Shown piece by piece: positions 55,101 through 59,751 of a DNA stretch of 64,000 nt (its first letter is position 1; each line of letters opens with the position of its first letter). The notes under the pieces are model-generated. The model was not told the origin of the DNA and did no database searches. It worked only from the letters and a program-made list of their open reading frames with translations. The stretch spans positions 1 to 64,000 of the forward strand of contig JAUCBJ010000923.1 in the NCBI GenBank assembly GCA_032718475.1, given 5' to 3'. The translations under genes and the position numbers were made by a program. This stretch comes from Nemertoderma westbladi (Eukaryota; Xenacoelomorpha; Nemertodermatida; Nemertodermatidae).

Positions 55101-58100
55101 GTGTTTAAGGAGTAATAGTGATATATTTAAAGAAATAAAGAAACTGAGATCCACACCGAACACTGTGACTTCGACCATTGATGGTTGTACAGACCCACAA
55201 TCGATAGCCGACCGATTCGCCAGTATATATTCGGATCTACATAATCAACCGTATGATTCCGATTTAGAGTTCGTTAGATCGCAGATTACCGATAAACTCG
55301 AAGGATGTGATTCAACTGATTTCCCGCATATCACTCCGGATTTGGTCAGTGAAGGTCTACATAGGCTAAAAAGCTCTAAAACAGACGTAACTTTTGATTT
55401 TGATTCTGATTGCCTGATCAATGGTCCTCCAGAATTATGTTCACATTTAAGTGATTTGTTCAACAGTTTTCTCATTCACGGCTTTGTTCCACAGTTCTTA
55501 CTGACGTGTGTAATTATTCCTTTGATAAAAGATAAATTAGGTGACGATTCCCTTTCCAGTAATTACAGGGCTATTGCCTTATCCTCCCTTCTGATCAAGT
55601 TGTTTGTGTGGGTCATGCTGATCTCGCAGGCTGAGTGCTTACATTTGGATGAGTTGCAATTCGGGTTCCAAAGTGGTTCCAGTACATCCCAATGTACCTG
55701 GGCGGCTACAGAGGTTCTTGGTTTCTATTCTAGAAATGCAACTCCTGTATTTGGATGTCTTCTCGATCTATAGAAAGCCTTCGATATGGTTGAATGGTGC
55801 AAGCTATTTCTGGAACTTATTAAGAAGGGGTTTTCTCCTTTTTTCTTACGAACCCTGCTATGGATCTATAGTAATCAAACATGTTGCGTCCGCTGGAACA
55901 GCTTCCATTCCGAGTCATTTACGTTAACGAACGGAGTTCGTCAAGGTTCAGTGGCATCTCCGATTCTGTTCTGTATTATATTGGATAAATTAATATCAAA
56001 ACTGAGGTCATCTAAAGTTGGCTGTTATATTGGTTCTTTTTATTTTGGTATTTTCGGCTACGCAGATGATCTTCTCCTTTTATGCCCTTCCATAGTGGGA
56101 CTACGGTTTATGGTCAAGTTATGCGAGGAGTTCGCAACCGAAAACCATCTCGTGTTTAGTACAAACCCGAATCCGGATAAATCCAAATCCAAATGCATTC
56201 CTTTTGGGAGAGTGTGGTTTAAACCCACAGCGCCAGTAATGCTGAACGGGAGACCACTTCCTTGGGTCAGGGAGGCGTTGCATCTAGGAAACATGTTAGA
56301 TTTCCAGAACACAATGGAGTCTGATATTATACGAAAACGGGGAAAATTTATAGGAAAGCTCAATGCACTTCGACAAGAATTCTATTTTTCTGATCCGTAT
56401 GTTTTGAGTAATATTCAGCGTATTTATTGCACATCCTTCTACGGTAGTAATTCATGGGATCTTTTTTCTGCATCGTGTACTCGTATATACAGTTCATGGA
56501 ATATTAATATTAGGATTATTTTCAGATTGCCTTTTACATCACATAGATATATTGTAGAAAATTTAATGCAGTTTAAACACCCCAGTATTATGTTATATTC
56601 ACGTTTTATAAGATTTTGTACCAGTTTAGTGCAGTCTGAAAAATCAAGCATCGTAATTTAGCAAAATTATTTTTATATGATTGTTGTTCGCGAAGTGGGT
56701 GCAATTTACGTTCTATCGCAAATCTGTGTAAAATACCTCTCATTAACTCGATCAATGTTACGCACGTTAATAAGTTGAACTATGTTCCTTTTGATGTAGC
56801 TGATAGATGGAAATTAGAATTGTGTAGGGAATTAATTAATTGTCGTTGTAGCAATATTGATATACCTGGTTTTAATGTTGATGAGATTACTGATATCCTT
56901 AATTATATTACTACATGTTAGTTAAATATTCTTTATATTATTGCCTATAATTATTTGTTCGATGCCGTGTCATTTACTGCGTGTTCTGTCAGTTATTCAT
57001 TACGTAGGCCTACGTCATTAATATTGTGCTACTTTACTAATAATATGTCTACGTACCGTGTACTATGTCTATTGTTTATTCATATGTACGAATATCAATT
57101 AAATTAAATTATCTACTAGTCCACAGGAAATAAACTCACAAGCGACCGGGGGTTCTTCGTGTTTCTCGATCCATTCGGCGACTCCTTTATCGATGAGCGC
57201 GGTGAGGGCCTTGGAGACATCGACTGCGACCGTATCGTTACGGTAGGCTACGACGTTGCCCTTGGGGAACCTCGTGGCGGCTTGTTTGGCGAGGTCCCCA
57301 AGGTCCCCAGTGAGTCCGTCTGCGACGATGGCTACACACCCGCTCGAATCGAGTTCCCCATCGACGTCGAGGACAGTAGAGACCAGTTCGGAGGACAACC
57401 CAGGAGCGGCGATGCCCTCAACAATAACCGCCTGTAAGGAGACAAATACATCGGGTGGAATAACTGCTTACTTATGTGCAAGGCAGAACTAAGTTGCTAG
57501 CCAAACCAATGTAACATCTAACCCTTACAAACCACACTCAATTAATCACGAGGGAGCTAATACACCCACACGATATCGCTAATACACCCACACGATATCG
57601 CTAATACACCTACACGATATCGCTAATACACCTACACGATATCGCTAATACACCCACACGATATCGCTAATACACCTACACGATATCGCTAATACACCCA
57701 CACGATATCGCTAATACACCTACACGATATCACTAATACACCCACACGATATCGCTAATACACCCACACGATATCGCTAATACACCTACAACGATATCGC
57801 TAATACACCTACACGATATCGCTAATACACCTACACGATATCGCTAATACACCCACACGATATCGCTAATACACCTACAACGATATCGCTAATACACCTA
57901 CACGATATCGCTAATACACCTACACGATATCACTAATACACCTACAACGATATCGCTAATACACCCACACGATATCGCTAATACACCTACACGATATCAC
58001 TAATACACCTACACGATATCGCTAATACACCTACACGATATCGCTAATACACCCACACGATATCGCTAATACACCCACACGATATCGCTAATACACCTAC

Positions 58101-59258
58101 ACGATATCACTAATACACCTACAACGATATCGCTAATACACCTACACGATATCGCTAATACACCTACACGATATCGCTAATACACCTACACGATATCGCT
58201 AATACACCTACACGATATCACTAATACACCTACACGATATCACTAATACACCCACACGATATCGCTAATACACCTACAACGATATCACTAATACACCCAC
58301 ACGATATCGCTAATACACCTACACGATATCACTAATACACCTACACGATATCACTAATACACCCACACGATATCGCTAATACACCTACAACGATATTACT
58401 AATACACCTACACGATATCGCTAATACACCTACACGATATCGCTAATACACCTACACGATATCACTAATACACCTACACGATATCGCTAATACACCTACA
58501 CGATATCACTAATACACCTACACGATATTGCTAATACACCTACACGATATCACTAATACACCTACACGATATTGTTAATACACCCACACGATATCGCTAA
58601 TACACCTACACGATATCACTAATACACCCACACGATATCGCTAATACACCCACACGATATCGCTAATACACCTACACGATATCACTAATACACCTACACG
58701 ATATTGCTAATACACCTACACGATATCACTAATACACCTACACGATATTGTTAATACACCCACACGATATTACTTCCAATTCTGACATTAACCCCACTAA
58801 TTTCACACATTTTCTGATTCATATATACAATTTTGAACGCCATCTAGGGGCCGAAGCGAAAAGTTTTGACGACATCCTTCCCATTTTATTCACCTTGAGT
58901 CAACTAGTAGTCTAAATTTTCTGAAAAATTTCATAGATCAACCATGCCAAGTTTATTTGAAGAATCGAAGAATGCTGCGAGTTACAAAGAAATAAGAGCG
59001 ATGGATCCCACACCTGTATGCTGCTATCCGTGAGTGTTGTAGCAGCTAGCAGGTTGGTTAGATTCACACTTACTAGTAAGAAAGGGCCAGACGAGTTTCG
59101 CATACAGTGCCGTAGGTAGGATTCCCTGGTGTTTTGGTTAACGAGTTCGGGGGGCCAATAAGGGTCTCTGACAGTGAAAGAGAAACCGAGTTTACAACAG
59201 TATCGATGCAAAGAAGGGAACACGTCAGTATAGAGTTGGTCGCGTAATGGTTTACTTC
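3906..59258 (-). CDS. NWD2-like: NACHT and WD repeat domain-containing protein (NWD1/NWD2-like), 5'-incomplete, 10 exons in window
   Basis: Spliced gene assembled by hand. Joined exons (minus strand, in order): 59258-59074, 57431-57140, 53996-53819, 28311-28164, 27848-26486, 25588-25461, 24829-24617, 20494-20310, 10017-9893, 4108-3906. Exon sum is 3020 bp, giving 1005 residues and a stop. Every intron starts GT and ends AG, and phases agree at all nine junctions. Domain order: N-terminal region typical of NWD/TEP1-like proteins (residues about 1-160), NACHT NTPase-like domain (about 175-320), helical linker (about 320-640), then WD40 blades to the C-terminus. NWD proteins are cytosolic STAND-family scaffolds; NACHT normally binds nucleotide and oligomerises. 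Here both Walker motifs are degenerate, so ATPase activity is doubtful. The start codon is upstream of 59258 and not seen. Paralogue assignment (NWD1 versus NWD2) is by recollection of family patterns and needs a search. Confidence 0.85.
5379..5463. repeat. 14-bp satellite (AACATACACTCATT-like), short left block
   Basis: About six copies of a 14-bp unit, broken from the longer right block (7252-8420) by the RTE-like LINE. This suggests the LINE inserted into the satellite, or the satellite grew on both sides afterwards. Confidence 0.85.
5465..7255 (-). mobile_element. RTE-type LINE remnant, 5'-truncated and decayed
   Basis: On the minus strand, conserved RTE reverse transcriptase pieces appear in order: LKPLPEKGDLGIPTNYRGI (about 7230-7150), an FRPN-containing segment and KKAFDSIHRG (about 7050-6920), LAPLLFVIVLDYAMRTA (about 6790-6720), the catalytic TDFADDIALLS (about 6645-6615), then LYGGETWTLTKSLEQRIDGC (about 6370-6310) and near the 3' end LRFWQPTHGKRSRGRPAITY (about 5650-5590). 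There are several stops and frameshifts. The endonuclease and 5' part are missing. The C-terminal part is split by the foldback element at 5711-6189. The element is antisense to nothing functional and co-oriented with the NWD-like gene. Confidence 0.88.
5711..6189. mobile_element. Foldback element (479 bp) with about 185-bp terminal inverted repeats, TA ends
   Basis: The left arm 5711-5895 and right arm 6000-6189 are nearly perfect reverse complements (one 4-5 bp indel near AGCT). The ends are TACATTATGGATTC and its complement. The loop of about 100 bp has no coding capacity. The element interrupts the RTE-like LINE between its C-terminal blocks, so it is a later insertion. TA at both ends fits a Tc1/mariner-type target duplication, which is an inference. 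Confidence 0.9.
7252..8420. repeat. 14-bp satellite (AACATACACTCAAT-like), long right block
   Basis: About 80 copies with variants (ATCATACACTC, AACATAAACTC, AACACACACTC). Longer blocks are duplicated, for example the segment starting GATATTAACATACAC near 7692 recurs near 7948, a higher-order period of about 256 bp. Confidence 0.92.
8445..9302 (+). repeat. Seven dispersed direct copies of a 14-mer GTGTCGGACGTTAC
   Basis: Copies start at 8445, 8625, 8818, 8832 (GTGTTGGACGTTAC), 9112, 9129 (GTGTCGGACGATAC) and 9289. All have the same orientation and irregular spacing, and the sequence between them is unrelated. Confidence 0.9.
9893..10017 (-). CDS. NWD2-like: NWD-like exon I: WD40 blade
   Basis: 125 bp, residues 898-938. 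The acceptor is ATTTTAAAG and the donor is GTTAGTG from 9892. It reads FTMKGHTSPADCISLSESG, then RFVTYSTDG, then LRLWDVNN, a complete GH...WD repeat. Phases fit exon H (AG|G) and exon J (G|GC). The exon is too short to show up as a long ORF and was found from its splice sites and WD motif. Confidence 0.85.
10092..10128. repeat. Perfect 12-bp inverted repeat (hairpin)
   Basis: TTATTTACCGCT at 10092-10103 and its exact complement at 10117-10128 with a 13-base loop. The half-site CGGTAAATAA recurs near 10560-10610. Confidence 0.8.
10500..10620. mobile_element. Short foldback (MITE-like) element, copy 1
   Basis: Imperfect inverted repeat: the left arm GTTATTTAACTTTTCGCCCC... faces the right arm ...GGGACGAACGGTAAATAAAG. 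The centre CTGCGCTCGGTCGGTA resembles the centre of the foldback at 26179-26320, suggesting one family. Confidence 0.55.
10890..11090. repeat. Direct duplication of a ~40-bp segment
   Basis: CGCCGCTAGGAGGCGCTAAATAT near 10917 recurs as CGCCGCTAGGATACGCTAAATAT near 11063, each followed by a TT- or CT-rich stretch ending in GCTTAA. Probably a diverged tandem duplication. Confidence 0.55.
11135..14238. repeat. 39-bp satellite, about 78 copies
   Basis: The unit begins GTGCTACTGACACCGATACT and ends GGATGCAGACAAC, 39 bp (13 codons). Length variants carry an extra GCAG (43 bp) or 3- to 6-bp changes. No stop occurs in several frames on both strands, so long repeat ORFs arise in both directions. None has a plausible start or context, so I treat it as non-coding. 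Confidence 0.96.
15196..15353. repeat. 23-bp tandem repeat at the 3' end of the FAM234-like ORF
   Basis: About seven imperfect copies of a 23-bp unit (plus strand core CCGTTCCCGCGTTCTAGAACA). The unit carries TCTAGAAC, so on the minus strand it supplies the TAG stop of the FAM234-like ORF. The last coding bases (GGGAACGGTGTGTTC) are themselves the first repeat unit. Confidence 0.85.
15330..17219 (-). CDS. FAM234-like single-pass membrane protein with FG-GAP-type repeats, uninterrupted ORF
   Basis: 629 residues from the first ATG (17219); the frame is open further upstream but has only a non-ATG codon there, and a possible acceptor (TACATACAG) ends at 17255. The order is a cytoplasmic acidic N-terminus (1-84), one membrane helix (about 85-107, LAFFMSILFLVTFVLAFIF), Cys-rich PCPCC, then an extracellular beta-propeller. 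Asp-rich FG-GAP-type loops are visible at 134-142 (DVNGNGTLD), 185-193, 229-237, 320-328 (DANADGIPD) and 542-550 (DADGDGLID). Several N-glycosylation sequons lie at about 455-500. The topology fits FAM234A/B (ITFG3 family), which are about 550-620 residues long. Function in the family is poorly known. The gene is very GC-rich and lies inside an NWD intron on the same strand. Its stop lies in the first unit of a 23-bp tandem repeat, so the exon may instead continue by splicing. Confidence 0.82.
   Translation of the reverse strand: MSLTSASSGHYSALQNRPTIVDPLNDSEVDTSLNGTLPAISETYDPEAAVDGDADEKTQFAESPEPEESTPTSKLFFFGMSRARSLAFFMSILFLVTFVLAFIFALPCPCCDLTPEWSVRLANTSTSGSLSLYDVNGNGTLDVVLVVSDPDGSSRVVALSGPSGSRLWSLPIPFRVERVRCGGLDANRDDVDDCLVSGSGGLGCISPSGVLLWSTDSVTRCSSPLVVPDLNGDSVPDLVATQRGGSVLLRFSGVDGSRVGPDVALDTPTSVDPVASGTTIYVPFVGGIHRIAVADLLLVAVPVATTRLAAGVATPPVLLDANADGIPDALLVGVDGSVELRDGSDFRSLWRVEGADLLGFPTDGLPVLPGLPAPGNLLPDSPPAVLLQLCSSASSHCTSSILHGASGSTIWSLSRPSPSLISPLSLRAIDSDLFTLWIPEVRSVKSNRDVDDVTNYTIPIATPNNATVTPSDATVAPNNTSTPECPLNNLRHVNQSLYVINKDFSLHPILIHTLDYEPHYSVGSLSECDASRLQGNTGYLADADGDGLIDYVYAVTETSGGLPRVVVRKVNLGYSLTNATVVGDIGVEVSSALRGGRTPTQEQADSVVIEPAEKQSWVTYLGRQGNGVF
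18136..18157 (+). repeat. Poly-G run, 22 bases
   Basis: Uninterrupted G run upstream of the FAM234-like ORF. Its length is likely to be imprecise in the assembly. Confidence 0.9.
18546..19310. repeat. ~63-bp tandem repeat, about 12 units
   Basis: The unit contains GTAACAGATGGCAAACTACC, TATTTCTTTCATACACAA and CAGATGGTAACTGTTTGTTA. Units differ by internal deletions, and an exact block of about 110 bp is repeated at 18815-18925 and 18923-19035. Confidence 0.9.
20310..20494 (-). CDS. NWD2-like: NWD-like exon H: WD40 blades
   Basis: 185 bp, residues 836-896 with a split Arg codon at the end. The acceptor is CTCGTTAG and the donor is GTAAGT from 20309, in phase 2. It reads PAPNFLIVYDLVTGQMFKKW and then DSTIQVWDLTTGSC, two WD40 blade ends separated by VAISSESKVVINS. 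A related blade sequence is found far upstream at 59003-59073. Confidence 0.87.
20578..23190. repeat. 42-bp satellite, about 62 copies
   Basis: Unit (plus) GTGGCTGCTGTTGATATAGC followed by TGGGGATCAACATGCCGCCCAA. There are single-base and 1- to 5-bp length variants; the insertion TAGCT is limited to the 22580-23080 part. It occupies the acceptor-proximal part of the NWD intron between exons G and H, next to the 27-bp array. The units carry no AG|GT in gene orientation. Confidence 0.95.
23193..24616. repeat. 27-bp satellite starting at the exon G splice donor, about 53 copies
   Basis: Minus-strand unit GTAGGTAGCGGGGGAATG then TTAGTAAAG. The first unit follows exon G directly, and each unit ends AGTAAAG|GTAGGT, the same bases as the authentic donor. 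In the exon frame each unit encodes nine residues (VGSGGMLVK) with no stop over long stretches. Variants are TCCC/CCCC and CAGC/CCGC on the plus strand. Confidence 0.96.
24617..24829 (-). CDS. NWD2-like: NWD-like exon G: WD40 blades
   Basis: 213 bp, 71 codons, residues 765-835, phase 0 on both sides. The acceptor is GCTGTTTAG and the donor is AAAG|GTAGGT with GT at 24616. It contains VGEDRFLNSLLVSENGERV, a PFPLLVWDL blade end, and NGVYIVCAVK at the border. The 27-bp satellite starts directly at this donor, and its units repeat AGTAAAG|GTAGGT. Confidence 0.87.
24969..25500. repeat. 58/60-bp repeat of the exon F end plus donor, 9 copies
   Basis: Each unit holds the last 36 coding bases of exon F (GGTGACATGGAAAGTACATT and flanks, ending TTCAAG), the donor GTGAGCAG and about 13 more intron bases. 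The copy at 25461-25496 is the exon itself; eight more lie in the intron towards exon G. Unit lengths are 60, 60, 58, 58, 60, 60, 58, 58 going up the plus strand. Confidence 0.95.
25461..25588 (-). CDS. NWD2-like: NWD-like exon F: WD40 blade
   Basis: 128 bp, residues 723-764, with the first two bases completing G|GT (Gly). The acceptor is CACTTTGCAG and the donor is GTGAGCAG from 25460, in phase 0. It reads TMNQNMPFYNISDPEHCV, then LSRNRMYVN, then GDMESTFK, a blade typical of the NWD C-terminal propeller. The last 36 coding bases together with the donor and 21-22 intron bases are repeated eight more times downstream. Confidence 0.85.
25589..26485. other. NWD-like intron E-F (0.9 kb)
   Basis: AT-rich, with a G-rich stretch at 25757-25790 and the foldback at 26179-26320. 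No exon seen. Confidence 0.6.
26179..26320. mobile_element. Short foldback (MITE-like) element, copy 2
   Basis: The left arm ACATCATTGTAAGAAACACT to CAGCGTTA faces a right arm starting TAACGCTGAACAGTGC and ending AAAATGATGTG. The centre CTCGCTACGTTCGGTCCGTA resembles that of the foldback at 10500-10620. Confidence 0.65.
26486..27848 (-). CDS. NWD2-like: NWD-like exon E: NACHT end, helical linker and first WD40 blades
   Basis: 1363 bp, residues 268-721 plus one base. The acceptor is TTGTTTACAG ending at 27849 and the donor is GTTAAC from 26485, in phase 1. The expected Walker B strand is present as RPLLILIHAIYASL, but the acidic residues are replaced (His and Tyr where Asp is usual). LPEDVKLVVSS after it matches the sensor-1 strand of NWD proteins. 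A helical linker follows (YHSRLADYL, ERSYQLI, FDYEWLSHCV). WD40 blades begin near residue 640 with FVLSANSERGQLVVWDL. The minus frame is open over the whole exon. The opposite-strand and other-frame ORFs here are GC-rich shadows. Confidence 0.88.
28164..28311 (-). CDS. NWD2-like: NWD-like exon D: NACHT domain core
   Basis: 148 bp, residues 219-267, with the first base completing AG|G (Arg). The acceptor is CTCTTTGTAG ending at 28312 and the donor is GTGAGTTT from 28163, in phase 0. It reads QYHKWKPDGVCITRYVGAHP followed by NQLMRSVLEHM. This is the characteristic NWD segment after the P-loop ('+W....V+.R++GT.P.S.....LLRS+C.Q+'). Its distance from exon C (25.5 kb) is due to the 57-bp and 30-bp satellites. 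Confidence 0.8.
28410..28912. other. AT-rich segment bounded by inverted TTTCGGACA motifs
   Basis: A 10-bp perfect hairpin TTTCGGACAT lies at 28413-28422 and 28435-28444. A further copy, TGTCCGAAATTT, lies near 28900 in inverted orientation to the first. This could be a degraded short transposon, but no coding region or target duplication is clear. Confidence 0.35.
28926..48104. repeat. 57-bp satellite, about 336 copies (19.2 kb)
   Basis: Unit (plus) ACATATTGTTATCTGATTTA, ATTAATTAGTGTTTAGTTAT, ATAAAGATTGGGTGGGG. A few diagnostic positions vary: TATCTG/TATCAG/TATATG, TTATATAAAG/TTAGTTAAAG/AAGATAAAG, GGGGAC/GGGTAC/GGGGAT. Only one length change was noticed in the part I followed (one extra A near 45622). 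Stops occur in all frames, so it is not coding. Confidence 0.98.
48341..48690. mobile_element. Foldback element (~350 bp) between two satellites
   Basis: The left arm (GATTCAAAATATGTAACACA, TAGCTGAGATATG, CATATTCTGGAACAT) and right arm (ATGTTCCAGAATATG, CATATCTCAGCTATTTT, ATATTTGGAATC) are inverted copies around about 48515. The GCCCATATCTCAGCTATTT segment also occurs at 10279, so it is a dispersed family. Confidence 0.75.
48846..53840. repeat. 30-bp satellite starting at the exon C splice donor, about 166 copies
   Basis: Minus-strand unit GTATGTATTGCTATGTGCAG followed by CTATATCCAG. The last 22 bases of exon C (TGCTATGTGCAG to TATATCCAG) are identical to the unit, and each unit repeats CCAG|GTATGT. 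The unit has no stop in any of the three minus frames, giving artefactual ORFs up to 1705 codons. Rare one-base indels (near 51324, 51626, 52935 and 53595) shift the frame. Confidence 0.97.
53819..53996 (-). CDS. NWD2-like: NWD-like exon C: start of NACHT domain with degenerate P-loop
   Basis: 178 bp, residues 160-217 with split codons at both ends. The acceptor is TTGTTTCAG ending at 53997. The nearest donor is CCAG|GTATGT with GT at 53818. The segment YSRFLGDHAPEGLLSEVGDY then TPLVIRGDAG aligns with the family pattern 'F.GR...L..I..YL.....PLV+.G.SG.GKS'. The P-loop reads GDAGPMLCAA: the second glycine, the lysine and the Ser/Thr of GxxGxGK[ST] are absent. The last 22 bases of the exon are the first copy of the sequence that is tandemly repeated across the following 5 kb, so the true end could be any of about 166 equivalent donors. 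Confidence 0.75.
53997..57139. other. NWD-like intron B-C (3.1 kb), mostly one LINE
   Basis: The antisense LINE described separately fills about 54060-57110, leaving only short flanks for the donor (57139) and the acceptor tract (TTTAAATTGTTTCAG). Confidence 0.75.
54060..57110 (+). mobile_element. Non-LTR retrotransposon (LINE), 5'-truncated, one stop codon and one frameshift
   Basis: Plus-strand frame from about 54075 to 56921. It begins inside the AP endonuclease (PFVIINSYFPVD, VILAGDFNADF, ILDHFF, SFHDPIFL). The reverse transcriptase follows: NYRAIALSSLL, then LLDL-stop-KAFDMVEW (the TAG at 55771-55773 replaces the usual Ser codon), TNGVRQGSVASPILF, the catalytic FGYADDLLLL (about 56055-56085), and a C-terminal domain. 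Near 56645 the frame shifts and continues as LAKLFLYDCCSRSGCN to CRCSNIDIPGF and a TAG at 56919-56921. The 3' tail is AT-rich (AATTAAATTAAATT). The RT pattern suggests the CR1/L2/Jockey side of LINEs; the exact clade is uncertain. The few lesions point to a fairly recent insertion, antisense to the host gene. Confidence 0.88.
57140..57431 (-). CDS. NWD2-like: NWD-like exon B: region before NACHT
   Basis: 292 bp, residues 62-158 plus one base. The acceptor ends CTCCTTACAG at 57432 and the donor is GTGAGTTT from 57139. It starts in phase 0 and ends in phase 1. The segment is GC-rich and contains SKALTALIDKGVAEWIEKHE near its end, which fits the helical stretch that precedes the NACHT domain in NWD proteins. 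The first half (AVIVEGIAAPGL onwards) has no motif I recognise. A frame change would add stops, and the codon use resembles the other exons, so I take it as coding. Confidence 0.7.
57561..58771. repeat. 22-bp satellite, about 55 copies
   Basis: Unit (plus) CTAATACACCTACACGATATCG. Variants are CCCACAC/CCTACAC, TACAACGA (23 bp), and ATCACT/ATCGCT/ATTGCT. GATATC is palindromic in most units. Confidence 0.96.
59003..59073 (-). pseudogene. WD40 blade-like fragment fused in frame to exon A
   Basis: The frame of exon A continues past the GTAAGT donor as VSVNLTNLLAATTLTDSSIQ then VWDP. It aligns without gaps to a blade in exon H (VAISSESK... DSTIQVWD); 21 of 23 bases around GGATAGCA-CATACA-GTGTGGGATC are identical. 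It may be a relic or a real extension of exon A. Confidence 0.5.
59074..59258 (-). CDS. NWD2-like: NWD-like exon A: N-terminal conserved region
   Basis: 185 bp, residues 1-61 of the in-window protein. The acceptor is a TATTCCAG at 59266-59259 and the donor is a strong GTAAGT starting at 59073. It enters with two bases of a split codon and leaves in phase 0. It reads LRDQLYTDVFPSLHRYC, then GFSFTVRDPYW, then a stretch ending NSSGPFLL. This matches the pattern seen upstream of NACHT in NWD and TEP1-like proteins (an ER-like segment, 'YP.L..+C...GL.F.V.D..W', then a 'GP' motif). The reading frame stays open past the donor into a WD40-like segment, so an alternative 3' end of this exon is possible. 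Confidence 0.75.
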
Positions 59259-59751
59259 CTGGAATATAATAAAAATAGTGTATTTTATTTATAAATAGAT
59301 AATTATTACTCACTCATTCCTTCCATAGAATAACTATTTAATAAAAAAAATTTTGTGAACAGTATCACCTTTCAGTTATAATGTACCAATCGAGCGTAAA
59401 GAGTAGGGTTTGCGTAAATAAACGTAAATACACGTTGAATAATGCTAATTTTATTAAAATACTTTATCGTATTAAATCGTGTTTTATAGACTGATGCTAC
59501 ACCAAAATAATATTTTTACATTACATAATATTTAAGAAACATAAACTAGGATTTAATATTTACCAATGATTGTCAATGTATCTGTTGTGGCCAAAGAGTT
59601 ATATTAATATATAACTATGTTATATTCACGTTCTATTAATAGGTTTTTAATTGAGTTATTTATAGATTTTAATATAATAGAATATAAAATTTATTTTCGT
59701 CGTAAAATAAAATATAAATTTTCGTGAAATTTCATAATCTAATTCTTTATA
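59259..59751. other. AT-rich NWD-like intron sequence upstream of exon A
   Basis: No exon, ORF or repeat recognised. The preceding exon should end in phase 1 and is not seen. Confidence 0.5.

Larger units (their letters stand above)
57432..59073. other. NWD-like intron A-B (1.6 kb)
   Basis: Holds the 22-bp satellite and, directly after the exon A donor, a WD40-like coding fragment. 58772-59000 shows nothing else. Confidence 0.6.

Noticed and set aside
57561-58771. CRISPR-like array
   Set aside because: The repeats are contiguous, with no unique spacers and no cas genes; it is eukaryotic satellite DNA.
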